From: Ascidia mentula
Lineage: Eukaryota; Chordata; Ascidiacea; Phlebobranchia; Ascidiidae
Direction of reading: 5' to 3'
Length of the DNA stretch: 64,000 bases
Assembly: GCA_947561715.1 (NCBI GenBank)
Contig: OX387199.1
Location: 9,243,001-9,307,000 of the forward strand
The notes beneath the pieces are model-generated. The model had not been told where the DNA came from. It did no database searches and saw nothing but the letters and a program-made list of their open reading frames with translations. Position numbers and translations under genes: made by a program. Below are positions 53,531 through 64,000 of this stretch, piece after piece; within the stretch, counting starts at the first letter, position 1, and each line of letters begins with the position of its first letter.

Positions 53531-55080
53531 GTTGTTGATCACAAAGTTTTGTTGCTTAATTTAAGAGCCAAAATTATAAGACTCCTTTTACATGTAGTAA
53601 CAAGTTTTACTCGAAGTATAATAAGGATTTCAACATCAAATTGACATTGAGTTTTGTAACTGTGAGTCCGAATGTGCGACATTATATTGTAAGTCTAGAA
53701 TTAATGGAGTAGTTAGGAGTTTTAAATTTAGAATAGCAAGTTTCGACAGAAGGTTTTTGTAGTGCCCTGTCACTTAGATACAAGAATATTCCGGGAAATT
53801 TTCAGTTTGAGTTTTGCTTGACAAGTATTAAAAATCATCACTGATCATTTGTTTTCAACTTTCATAGGTAAAAGATCTTTCAAAAATCCTTCTTATAGAG
53901 GCATTGGAATCATATCACTTCCATGTATTTCAACTTAACAATACCCTGCCTGATAGACTTGACCAGGTTGATGATGGAACATCCAGTCCATCATGCAAAG
54001 GAGCAAGTACTCTCGTTAAATTATGGTGCAGATTGGGATATGCTAATATATTAACAAAAATAGGACCCATCATGTGAAGATATGTATTGCTAAAAGATAA
54101 GGAGGTGGGTGAGCTTCTAAATGCATATAAGGATAACGGATTTTCGAAAGGAGTATGTTTTAATGTTATTTTTGTGCTCAGGATGATTGTTATGGGGCGC
54201 CGTTTTGAAAAAAATTAAGTTGCCGCAAGATAGCTAAATTGCCAAAACATAGAGTTAAGTTGCAGCAAGATAACTAAGTTGCTCTAAAATCTTTTTTTTA
54301 TTCTTTACTCATTTTAGAAGCCCAGCTCGCACCAGTCAAGCCCCTACCCGCATCCTGCAACCCATACCATATTTACAACTAACAACGGGGTCAACGGCGG
54401 TCACCTTTTCTTTTGCGTACTGTGTTTGTTCCTTGCCGTGCGTGCAACGCGATCTAAGAATACGGCGATGCCTCAGAAGTGTTGAATTTTGTCGTTGTGT
54501 CATTTTTCAAATAAACGAGGTGAATTCACCGGATAAAAAGGTGGCAACAAATGCGAAACGGACTCTTCCGGACGTTGCGGACTCCGTGGATGTTGCGGCA
54601 TCGCTTCTCGGCTCTTTAGAACTTCGCGGTTGGCGCTCTGCTAGATTGTAAACTGAACTATTTTTACTGAACTATTACTAGAAACTTTATTGGATTATTT
54701 ATGAAAAACTTTCATCGGATATATTCTTAGTGAGGTATTTCATCAAAAAAAAAAACGTGAGTTTTTACATTTTTATTTCTGATTTTATGCTGGTTTTAAC
54801 TCCTTTTAAAGTGTGAGTAAAATCTTTTAATAGCAACCTTATAAATAGTACCCGCTTCTTCTATAAAACGGTGTTTGTAAGCACCATTTCAGAGCTTTTT
54901 GTTGCGCCTTGGAAGGGACCTTCTTTTCGGCTGTTCGCCGGTCTCTTTGTGTAATATCTTAGGTTATTTTCAAGTAAAAGTTTTTAATAAACTACGCGAA
55001 AATAATAACTCTTATTTGTCGCGAGTTCTGGGCCTCTATAGCCCGTTTTTCCTACATTTAAGCAACAAAAGTAGAATTAC
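53531..55080. other. No clear gene
   Basis: One open stretch near 53875-54075 (KDLSKILLIEALESYHFHV) after a possible acceptor could be another exon of the KDZ-like fragment, but it matches nothing I know. Short repeats of AAGTTGC(C/A)GCAAGATAGCTAA type occur at 54210-54285. Confidence 0.35.
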
Positions 55081-55092
55081 CTAAGGCAACGA

Positions 55093-55436
55093 GCCGCCAT
55101 CTTGGCCACGCCCGATCAAGTCGAATTATATCACGTGACCAAAAGAGAGCGCGTGATTGGCACACTGGGTCACGTGATGTTTAAAGCCGGTTACGTAACA
55201 CCACGTGATAACGCGCGGGTTTAATTGGGACGACCACGTGACAAAGACCAGAAATCGCCATTTTCTTTTATTCGAGATCACGTGGCCGGAACTTTTGTGC
55301 GGTTGGTCGTGACAAGCGAAAGAGTAAAGCGCCGACCAACGAGCGCCACTTGTTCTCTTCTTTGAATAGATTCAGGCACACAAATAACACGGGATATAAA
55401 AAGGAAACAAACCAAACACACAACTCCAGACACGTG
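55093..55436. promoter_or_regulatory. Cluster of six CACGTG E-boxes with YY1-like site
   Basis: CACGTG occurs at 55132, 55171, 55202, 55235, 55279 and 55431. The first two are preceded or followed by GT/AC, making near-complete GTCACGTGAC palindromes. GCCGCCATCTTGG at 55093-55105 matches the YY1 consensus, and GTGATTGGC at 55153 contains a CCAAT-type element. One CACGTG is expected per about 4 kb in random sequence. It lies between unannotated DNA and the R2-like element (start about 55980), so the gene served is unknown. Confidence 0.5.
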
Positions 55437-55992
55437 TTTAAAAAAAAAAAGTAGTAGGGGAGATCTAACAGACCCCTTACGTAAAGGCTCGAATAGGCCG
55501 CTCGATATCAGACGGGAGTAATTCGGAGCAAAATAAACAAACAAAGGCGAGATATCGCCCATAATAGTGCACCGATACTTCGATACCGACAAAGCCAGAG
55601 CCTCTTTGCTCCTCCTATTTTTTCTACGCATATAGTGCCTAAGCACCCAACCGTGACCACACAGTATCAAGTGCCACAAACACGAACTTTTGTTTCTTTT
55701 AACATAACGCATCACTTGACCACCCGCACATATACCTCCTCTCTTCCTTATATCTTAATATTTTAAAAACCTCACTATAGAATTATATCCTTATTTCTAT
55801 ATTACTTTCATATTTCTTAGCGAGAAGCGATTAGGAACTAAGAGTGCCAACCGCCATATTAATAACATATCAATACCGTTTTTATACTATACGATACTGC
55901 TTATCTGTGACTTTAAGTGACTCCACACCTCGAAGCACCATAAACGGAAACTTTTTTGTAATCAGATATACACAGTTTATTGTTTCAGTATC

Positions 55993-57361
55993 ATGTCGTC
56001 GCAACCCGAACTGCGGAGGTCTCGTCTTCGACGTACGCACGCACGCACGGAATCGCAGGATGCCACTCAACGATCGAGAGCCCCACCCCTGTTGGTATTA
56101 TTTTGTGGCCCCCGCGAGACGCAATACGAGTGCAGCGTGGAGGGATGCGCTCCGGCTTGCTCCAGAGCGTCAACCGGCACATTTCCAATGTCCACCGGTT
56201 GGCGCTAGGGAGCATGACAGTGACCTGTAGCAAATGCGATCTCCAGCTCAGGTCACAGTGGTCTCTCAATAAAATGAGGCACCACTTCCGGAGTTGCACC
56301 GCTCCCTCCACGACTGCCTGCTCTATTGCGCCCCTCGGCGATTTTCGCTGTCCGTTGTGTTATAGTCGTTGGCCGTCCTTAGTTGCTGCCAGAACACATC
56401 ACTACCAGCAGCATCCAGGTGGTCCGACACTTTCACCATCCAGCTTTGCGGTGGATTTAGGCCCAGAGTACGGTCAGCTCCAGCCCTCTTAACACCACCG
56501 TAGTGTACTCCGGGGCGTCCACCGTTTATAAATGCCCCGTGTCGGATTGCCTGAAAAGTAGTGATGGCTATGCCAGGGCCCAAGCCCTTAAACATCACAT
56601 TCGCACTTGCCACCATCGGAGAAAACTCACTTATAATACCATCTGTGGCAAGTGCAGGTGCGCCGTAGACGCCCCCACTAGCTCCCTCCTCCAAGTCTCG
56701 GCGCACTACAAGACCTGCCGTGGCATAGCAGAGCATGTCCCGGTTTCCCTTTCCCCATCTCAATCACCACCGACTGGTTCAGACGAGTCCAGCCTCGCCG
56801 GCTCACCCCGTATTCCGTCGATGGTGTTTCACCATTCGTCGGTCTCACCCTCTTCAACCGAGAGCGGCCCTCGGGTAGGTTCCCTGTCGGTTCCGATGAC
56901 CTTGGGGGTTCGTTCCTTCCCATCCCGTCCCCGACTCTGTCCTCTCCGGTAGCATTAAGCTACGCCGACATCGTTCGGCTCCCCTCTCCCCGCATTTATT
57001 TAAATCGGATCTCACCCATACCCAGTCCGGCGTTGCTGAATAAGTCCCCAGTCGGTTCTCCCTTTAGATTAATTTCCCCTGACGGCTGGCCCGAGTCGCC
57101 GTCTCCCGACCAATCCCTTTTAAGCTGGATTAGGACCCCAGTCTCCCCCGGGACCGTGCGGAAGACTATGATAACACCAGTCCTGCCTGAAAGTCTTCCG
57201 CCAGCTCTTCTGACAACATTTCGAAATTTACGCACAGGTGCCAGCGTGGGGGCGTCGGAGCGTGGAAGCCGGGCAACCGGTGGAAGTGCTTCGGCGCCGC
57301 CGGTGGATCGAGGGAACGAGGCGTCGGCGCGTACGAAGGGCGAGCAGTCCCGCCAACCCGC
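55993..57361 (+). pseudogene. R2-like N-terminal zinc-finger region, frameshifted
   Basis: Five Cys/His fingers can be read if frame changes near 56150 and 56475 are allowed. They are: YECSVEGC...HISNVH (CCHH, about 56128-56195); CSKCDLQL...HHFRSC (CCHC, 56226-56296); FRCPLCYS...HHYQQH (CCHH, 56343-56415); YKCPVSDC...HHIRTCHH (CCHH, 56528-56610); and CGKCRCAV...HYKTC (CCHC, 56650-56722). R2-type proteins use such fingers and a Myb motif to bind the target site. A Ser/Pro-rich linker (56760-57360) leads to the RT. Five fingers is more than the three usual for the R2 A-clade. Confidence 0.65.
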
Positions 57362-58875
57362 GTGCGGCAATACACGCCGAAGCCGTGGAAGTCAGTGAAT
57401 AGTAACAATAATTTTAAATTTTCCATGGACGATCTACGAGCTCGCTTCGATAACTCAGTAATTGGCCCTTTTTCTCACAACCCCCATTTTGGCGAGCTCG
57501 AGCACGCGTTGCAAGAGTGGACAGCCGCCGCTAATGCGGCGCAGAAACGACAAGTACGCAAACCCCGGTTTAACCGCGGCGCCATGCGCCGTTCCATCGT
57601 GAACCGGGAGCGTGGACACCCCAATAAGGCAAACCAAACCCCAATGACTGGGGCGTCCACGAAGGGCTTTGCCCTGCGAAAAGCGTTTTGGCGCGACCAG
57701 AAAGGCACAATCCGCAGGATCATGGATGGTAATAAGGGGGAGGTCAAATGCAAAATCGACCCTCAAGCAATTGAGGCGAAGTTTCGCGCCGACCTCCAGG
57801 TTCCACAGGTGCAGGATGTGATCGATTGCCTCCCGGACTGGATGTCGGCCCCGAAGCAGAGCGGAGCGGAGCCGCCTTCTCCTCCTGGTGAAGCTGACGG
57901 CGAGGCAATATCGCCCCAAGAGGTCGAGATGGTCCTCCAGAGCGTTAACATCTCATCTGCAGCCGGATCCGACGGTCTCTCCTATGGGTTTTGGAAGGCG
58001 TTTGACCCTAAAGGTCACCGCTTGGCGGCGCTTTTCGAAATCTGTGGGTCTGGCCGGCGGATCCCCCCGCAGTGGCGGTCGTCGAGGGTGACGTTGATCT
58101 GTAAAGATCCCGACGGCAACCTCGACGACCCAACGAACTGGAGGCCCATCTCGATCTGCCGTAATCTTTATAAGATCTACGCGGCGGTATTGTCTCGTCG
58201 GCTGCAGAGCTGGGCGTTGGAGCACGGCGTCGTCTCTGCCGAGCAGAAGGGCTTGATGCCAGTCGAGGGTACTTTCGAGCACGTATTCATGCTGGACGCT
58301 ATCCTGGCCGATGCCAAGCTGGAAGGCAAAGATCTCTTTGTCGGATTGCTTGACATCAAAAATGCCTTCGGTAGTATCCGGCACGATTGCATCCGCGCCG
58401 TCATGCGAGCCCTGGCCGTACCGGAGTTCTTGGTTGGATGCATCTCGGACGTCTACGTCGGTAACACGTGTGTGGTCCGAAAGGCCACCGGGGTGACCGG
58501 CGAGATCCCGGTTGGGAGAGGGGTCCGTCAGGGCTGTCCTCTGTCCGGGATGGTGTTCAACCTCGTCACCGAGGTATTGGTCCGGGGCATCAAATCGCTG
58601 TCGGACTGCGGTTATGGATTTTCCTGTTCCGCCGGGGACTTTACCCAAGTGCTGGCATACGCAGACGACGGGTGTCTCCTTGCTAGTTCGCGAGCGCAGA
58701 TGTGCAGGCAGCTGAAGGTGTGCGAACGGTTCGCCGACTGGGCCGGTATCCTTTTCAACCCACGGAAGTGCCGTGGGATGTCCCAGGTTATGCGTGGAAG
58801 ACGGAGAGTTCGTGACCCCGAGCCCTTCCCGTTCGCGGGCGGGACGATGAAGGTGATCGAGCTCGACGAATTCTA
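57362..58875 (+). pseudogene. R2-like reverse transcriptase domain
   Basis: A 504-codon open frame with N-terminal RT motif 0 region (RKAFWRDQKGTIRRIMDG), SSAAGSDGLSYGFWK, NWRPISI, FVGLLDIKNAFGSI (catalytic Asp, about 58350), GRGVRQGCPLSG, and AYADDGCLLA (catalytic Asp pair, about 58665). It closes with LDEF then TAG at 58874. The family reads an aromatic residue followed by KYLG there, and the bases after the stop still encode KYLGV, so the TAG is a nonsense change. It would act in target-primed reverse transcription if it were joined to the downstream endonuclease. Confidence 0.85.
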
Positions 58876-58879
58876 GAAG

Positions 58880-60139
58880 TACCTGGGCGTGAGAGAGGGG
58901 TACCAACGTACGTGAGAGCTTCCAACGTCCTCAGTACGGCCGTCGAGCGGATCGAGCGGCTCTTTAAGAGCAGGTTAACACCGCACCAGAAGCTAATTGC
59001 ACTGAAGCGCTTCGAACTTCCCCGTCTGAGCTTTATCCTTCGCATGCGCCAGTTCCCGATTGTCGCGCTGAGGAAGGTTGATCGTGCTGTGCGTCGCTGT
59101 CTGCGGCTTGCGTACCGCTTGCCCAACAGAACCTGTGTGACGTTCTATCACTCGTCTCCGGACAGTGGTGGGCTGGGTGTGCCGTCGATTGCCCTCGAGG
59201 GGGATATTCTGGCGGTCACCCACGCATTCAAATCGCTCACGTCACCAGACTGGCGGGTGGCAGCCATCGCACGCGGTCGACTGGAATCGGTCGTCAGGAG
59301 GGGCGAAACGCGTGGGGAGGTGAGTGCCGGTGCGCTGGCAGCTTTCTTATCAGGGGGTCCCGTCCCCGGTAACGTCGGCGGATCAAGTGAATACCTGGTG
59401 AGAGACTTGTTCACTTATGTGCGCAAGGCCTCGATCCGGTTGAAGCTCCGGTTCGTCGCGGGCGAGGACGGGCTTTTTCAAGTAACGTCTAGTGACAAGA
59501 CGTTGACCTCCGGCAACCGGGGAGTACTCACCAGGACACTCCACCAATTGGCCTCGGCCAGGTGGAGGGAGGAGTGGGCCGGTCATCCCGATCAAGGGAA
59601 GACCGTTAGCGCTCACTCTCTCTACGGTTATTCCAACCACTGGTTGAAGAAACCGGGGGCTCTGACCATTCCAGAGCAAATATTCGCCGTGAAAGCTCGC
59701 CTGAACCTCCTTCCGACCAAGAAGGTTCGGTCACGATTTCGAAGACGCGCCCAACATGACTTGCGATGCTGCCGCTGCAGATATGAAGTCGAGACCCTCC
59801 CCCATGTACTGAACCACTGTCAGCCGGTCATGCCCCAAATTTTACATCGGCATGACCGGATTTTGGAGGAGGTAATGAGTCATGTACCGACAGGTATCTT
59901 CACCAGGGTTTCTGTCGACCGAGAACCTGCGGCCGGATTTGGTGCTAGAGGGTGCCGGCGGGTTCTTGGTCGTCGACTTCGTGTGCCCGTTCGAAAAAGG
60001 TCAGGATGCCCTTGCCGCTGCTGCTGCCCGGAAAGAGAGCAAATACAGGGAGCTCTTCGGGAACCTGGCCCGCGCCACCAACAAAAGGGTCAGCTTCCAC
60101 ACTTTTATACTCCCTAGGAAGCTATGCCAAGGGCAATAA
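58880..60139 (+). pseudogene. R2-like thumb, CCHC and restriction-like endonuclease
   Basis: After a frame change between 58876 and 58912 the thumb/linker continues (ERIERLFKSRLTPHQKL). A gag-knuckle-like CCRCRYEVETLPHVLNHC (CCHC) is at about 59767-59820. After another frame change near 59905 comes the endonuclease: RPDLVLEG (PD), FLVVDFVCPFE (D) and ESKYREL (K), at about 59930-60055. A TAA ends it at 60139. The nuclease residues are intact within the broken frame. The stretch 60140-60300 is likely 3' UTR. Confidence 0.8.
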
Positions 60140-60637
60140 TTCCACCCTCTCCGCCCTTGGCATTACGGGCCGCCAGCAGTCGGACCTGGCCAGGGAGTGC
60201 TCCGCTCTGGCCTTGAGGGGTAGCCACCACGTGTGGCAGTCCTGGTGCAGGGGGATAGCTAGTGGGCTTGACTTTAAACCACCTTAATTTATTTTTTAGA
60301 TCAATTGTGCGGGCTGGTATTTCCCCTTTTTTCGCATGGCCACACATATGATGATCGGCGAGGCGGCGGCGTCAGGGGTTAGAAAGAAAGAACCAACATT
60401 GCAAATCGACCTCCTTCATCCGAACAATATTCCACGGCTAGAGGGCGCCAGCACCACTCAACCAACACTACCCGGCGCCCTCTCCCACGCTCGAAACGAG
60501 CACGTTTACAATATGCAAGATACAAAAAAAAAAAAAAACTACAGCAAAGAAGATTTCCACCAAGCTCCCAAACACCATCCGAACCCGGAACCCCCTGCCG
60601 CCGTCGCCCGTCGAGCCGTTGCCCCCCGACCACTTTT

Positions 60638-60681
60638 GGGGCGTCCTTAGCACATCCTCAACCAAATAGACTGGACGCCCC
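60638..60681. other. GC-rich hairpin
   Basis: GGGGCGTCC (60638-60646) pairs with GGACGCCCC (60673-60681) across a 26-base loop, in a C-rich stretch after a poly(A)-like A-run at 60526-60538. It could be an old retroelement 3' end or a structural element. Function unknown. Confidence 0.4.
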
Positions 60682-61058
60682 CCCTCGGATAACACAGGGG
60701 GGGCACGGCGAATTCACGCACAAGTCACTGAGAGTGTTGATGAATTCATAACCAAGGAATGGATAGAAGATTTTGCATAACTAAATTCACGTCTACAGAG
60801 AAAATTGCAACTGATACACTCCATGTATGATCATGCCAAGGCGTTTGGTGTGAAATTAACCCTGTGGGAAACGCAGATAAACAACAAAAACTTAGTTTAA
60901 TTGTCCTACTCTTCAGAGTCTGTAAGTTCAAAACTCCCAGAAATACTCAAAACTAACAACAGAACTAAGGGAAGATTTCGATCACAGATTCGTTGACTTT
61001 TAAAAGTCTGCTACGTATTTCAATATGTTTTCCTGCCCCTTTTCTGTAAAGATAGAAG

Positions 61059-61531
61059 ATGTACCTGAAAACCTTGGATTTAAGGGAGAAGTTCAAAGAA
61101 TTTCCAATGGTAGAATTTTGCAAAAAATATTTCTGCAAAGAAAAATACGAGGTTATTCGGCAGCACATACTTGTGCGAGCAAGTTTTTTCGCGGATGAAT
61201 CATGTAAAGACTCCAGTGAGATTACTAATTTCAGCCATATGGAAAACTCGCTTCGCATTGCTACATCGTCCATTTCACCGAATGTTTCTTGCATAACTTG
61301 TTGGAGAAAAACAGTGCCAAACTTCACATTGAAATAGTAAAAACTTTCTTGACTTTACTCTTGGTATGTTTGTAAAAGGGGATAATACACATTTCTAAGT
61401 TAGAATTTTGGTGTGAGGGTTTTAACTAGAAATGATAAGACAGCTATTTCTAAGAATACAAATTAGCAGTAAAAGCGCAATGATTCGTAAACCACATGTG
61501 GCCCTTAGGCCAAAAAGGTTGGACACCCCTG
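61059..61531 (+). pseudogene. hAT transposase C-terminal remnant with 3' terminus
   Basis: An open segment ends in HMENSLRIATSSISPNV, the conserved end of GTF2IRD2-like hAT transposases. About 190 bp later the sequence GGTTGGACACCCCTG at 61517-61531 is a hAT terminal repeat. The catalytic part is missing. Confidence 0.6.
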
Positions 61532-62729
61532 CTTTAAGATATTTCACATTCTAAAAAAAAAAATTGCAGGAAACAGCATTGCATCGGCAAGGAAAGAGAG
61601 GTGGGAAGGGAGAGCAATCAATTTAACGACGGATCACCAGCAATCATACGACACATTTGGTTGATGTGCTTGTCGGAGACCAGATAAAACAAGCCGTGAA
61701 ACACAAGGAGGGACGACAAAAATGCTACCTCTCAAGAAGCTGTGCAAAGCATACTTAACCTAACAGGGGCCTGCACTGGTTCCATACACTGGTCAAATTC
61801 AGGAAGTATCAAACAAATACACGTGTGTTTGTGTGTGTACTTTTTTTGCTTTGTGCATGCTACCACCATCTTACGAATAGCCACAACTTTTTCGCCTTGC
61901 TTTGTGCCAGTTGCGCAGCCAGGACCTTGCGTCCTGGGTCTGTTGACTTGTTCTTGTGCACTGAGCGAACAGAGATCCCCTTAGAGTGCGTGCCTTTTTT
62001 GGCACTACACGGAGTGGATCTATTTTTGTGAGTGAGAGAATACACGACCGCAAGAGCGCCATCTGGCGACTGCCGAGAGCGTGCTTTTTCTCACGTAAAT
62101 TGTGTGTTCACTGAGTCCTAATTAGACTAATTGGCTCTTCTTCGATTGTGAGACACCCCTTTGTAGGACAAATAATTGGCCTAATAAAATGAAAGTGTCC
62201 CTTTAAAACCAATTATAGCGTACTTTTTTTGGTTGAACACTCACTAGTGACGCCCAAACCAACTAATACTGTAAAAATTACCCAGTGATACTAGCATCAT
62301 ATTTTTTGTGTCTTTCTTACATTGTAGAATTTGTTCTACTTTCCTCCTTACACAAAATGAGCGACTATTATTTAGAAGAAAACCAATCAGTCTATGTTCA
62401 AATCCTAAATTTCGAATGGTTCAATTTGGAAGACTTCATAAACGTGTTCACTTAAGAATTAAAAGAATACAAGGGATATTGGCAAACAATAAAAACAAAT
62501 CCATATTTAAAGTAACATATTCCAAAGTAGCAACAGAATCATTATATTCCAGTTTGCGCAACATTTCAACGAGCTAACTATGATAACAATAAACGGGAAC
62601 ACCGAATTAGTAATTCAAGTCACAAAACCACCGAAACCCCAAACCACTCTCACCCTGTATCCGGTCCCACTCTAAATGAGTGGGAAACTATTTAAAAAGG
62701 TAGTAACAGAGCTGCAATGGGCGTAGAAC
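61532..62729. other. No gene recognised
   Basis: Mixed AT-rich sequence with short open frames only. GCGCCATCTGGCG near 62056 is a small palindrome of uncertain meaning. Confidence 0.35.
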
Positions 62730-63324
62730 ACCGGTTCCTCACCTACAAAAAAATTAAACATATCCACAACGGTTAAACAAAGAAGAAAATATCAAATACC
62801 TGAACAACATATATGGCCATAATATTCAAGTAGCCAAACCGGGCGAATCCTTCGGCCCGGCATGCACCTCATGCAATCAACGAGGGCACTGGGCATCCCA
62901 ATGCCAACAAAGGGGTAAATGCGCCATCTGCGGCCTGGCAGGCCACGGTCGAAGATGGTGCCAAGAAATACCAAAAATATCTCCAGAAAAACCACACGGA
63001 AGCACCTTTGAAAAAAGATTTCCAAAACTACCATCGAGATTTACCCCAAAGGGGAAAGCACAACTACCAAAACCCGAAAACCTATCACCAATATTAAATA
63101 TCATGGAAATACAAGAAAAAAAGAAAGATCGGCTTAACCAAATACACGAGCTGATCGACACCGAACCTAGTGATAAAAATACAAGTCAGGAATTCAGCAG
63201 CGAAGATCGCCGCAAAAGCTCCAAATCCAAACCTCAGATACAAATACAGAAAAATCAGCTTATGAAACCCCCAAAACCCTCGACTATAAGTCCTATTATC
63301 TCCATGCCACATCCCAAAAGATAA
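62730..63324 (+). pseudogene. Gag-like ORF with two CCHC zinc knuckles
   Basis: The frame runs from about 62770 (RLNKEENIKYL) through CTSCNQRGHWASQC and CAICGLAGHGRRWC (about 62862-62950), two tandem CCHC knuckles, into a basic Pro/Ser/Lys-rich tail ending TAA at 63324. No in-frame ATG precedes the knuckles within this open part and no protease or RT follows, so it is probably the nucleocapsid end of a retroelement gag. A cellular CCHC protein exon is the alternative. Positions 63325-64000 hold nothing recognisable. Confidence 0.55.
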
Positions 63325-64000
63325 AGATCCCCCGATGGAAGCACAGACCAACAGAGGAAAAGGAATTCCAACGTATCTTCAAAATTAAGCCAAGAATCAA
63401 CCAAACGAAACATAACCCATAAAATTATTGAAAATAGCCACATACAGAAAATATCCCTAAACCTTGACACGAACGACCTGTTGGCTATTTGCCACTGAAT
63501 TATCTGTTTGCTTGTGCTCTCGGCTGAGATGCGGGCAGACAGAATAATTCCAATTATAGTTTATTGATCGAATTCAGAATTAGTCTTGTTCAAAGTAGAA
63601 TCAAATCAAATAGAATGGATTATTAATAGAATGGTCAGAGAGGTGAAAGCGTTACCGTATAAACTGGATGTCACGTGACGTGCGGTATTGTGAGAAAAAG
63701 GCAGTGTTTTGTAACTACCATGCGGAGAAGTCTCTGGGGCATTATTTAAGATAAAGTGTCCCTGTCAAACGAAAACTCCCCCAATGATGGAAAACGGGAA
63801 AAAGTTCTTTTTTGGTCAAAAGGTCAAAACAGCTTCCAGCAGCGCCGTTGTCCATTCTCACTCCCTCAAAACAGTTACTCATACATCAAAAGGCGGTTTA
63901 CATCACACGACCACAATTCCAAACGAATGATGCTGCACCATCACAATATACAACATCTACCTGAAATCCGGTAACAGATCCGCCACAACACGCTTCAACC

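Larger units (their letters stand above)
55980..60300 (+). mobile_element. R2-like (R2/NeSL-type) non-LTR retrotransposon, decayed
   Basis: It has N-terminal zinc fingers, a central RT with AYADD box and a C-terminal CCHC plus PD-D-K restriction-like endonuclease, which is the architecture of R2 and relatives. The block is visibly GC-rich against AT-rich flanks. No 28S or other rDNA is adjacent, so it is not at the classic R2 target. Several frameshifts and one nonsense codon have killed it. Both ends are approximate, and no 5' ribozyme or poly(A) tail is evident. Confidence 0.8.

Noticed and set aside
55278..55715. 145-codon minus-strand frame beside the CACGTG cluster
   Set aside because: No recognisable domain and biased composition. 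It overlaps candidate regulatory DNA, so it is left unannotated.
57953..58906. 317-codon minus-strand frame opposite the R2-like RT
   Set aside because: It is a shadow of the GC-rich coding strand and shows no domain.
62040..62075. GCGCCATCTGGCG as a CTCF-type insulator site
   Set aside because: A single partial match that may be only a chance palindrome.

Overview
The window is animal genomic DNA, not prokaryotic. It holds many-exon genes with GT/AG introns, and it is dominated by metazoan transposable element families: Penelope-like, BEL/Pao, Ty3/gypsy, R2-like, hAT and KDZ-like. The mix (animal lipoxygenase, XDH, NRF-6-like acyltransferase, Penelope-like and R2-like elements) fits an invertebrate. 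A tunicate is one candidate, but nothing here fixes the species.

Layout. Positions 187-17517 are a single composite Penelope-like (PLE) insertion. Three head-to-tail units lie on the minus strand (third one 5'-truncated) and three on the plus strand (first one 5'-truncated), joined 5'-to-5' near 8826. The repeat unit is 3,493 bp. Four of the six copies keep an intact 943-residue ORF with reverse transcriptase and GIY-YIG endonuclease. Each unit carries a hammerhead-ribozyme-like fold in its non-coding part. The same 14 bases (ten T then CAAT) lie at both outer edges, like a target-site duplication. The insertion appears to sit in an intron of a lipoxygenase gene: one candidate exon at 2-136, the rest at about 17811-20876.

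Positions 20877-28207 hold degraded DNA-transposon ends and a broken Ty3/gypsy pol with a possible 3' LTR. Positions 28208-36024 hold a 30-exon xanthine dehydrogenase-family gene. It is readable along its whole length, but it has three single-base frameshifts and a lost [2Fe-2S] cysteine. Positions 36025-42360 contain a hAT remnant, a C2H2 zinc-finger remnant and a BEL/Pao element with a minisatellite leader. Positions 42375-45260 (minus) contain exons of NRF-6-like acyltransferases, one with an in-frame stop. Positions 45330-49262 are a nested DNA-transposon area: a hAT transposase between two long inverted repeats, with a TA-flanked MITE behind it. Positions 50400-53530 hold PHD-finger, possible Ulp1-like and KDZ-associated CxC cysteine-cluster pieces. 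Positions 55093-55436 hold a cluster of six CACGTG sites beside a YY1-like site. Positions 55980-60300 hold a GC-rich, decayed R2-like retrotransposon with five N-terminal zinc fingers. The last 4 kb carry a hAT C-terminal remnant and a zinc-knuckle gag-like ORF.

The host genes do not form a pathway. Lipoxygenase, XDH and NRF-6 acyltransferase are separate loci between mobile elements. The most distinctive object is the palindromic, ribozyme-bearing PLE array.
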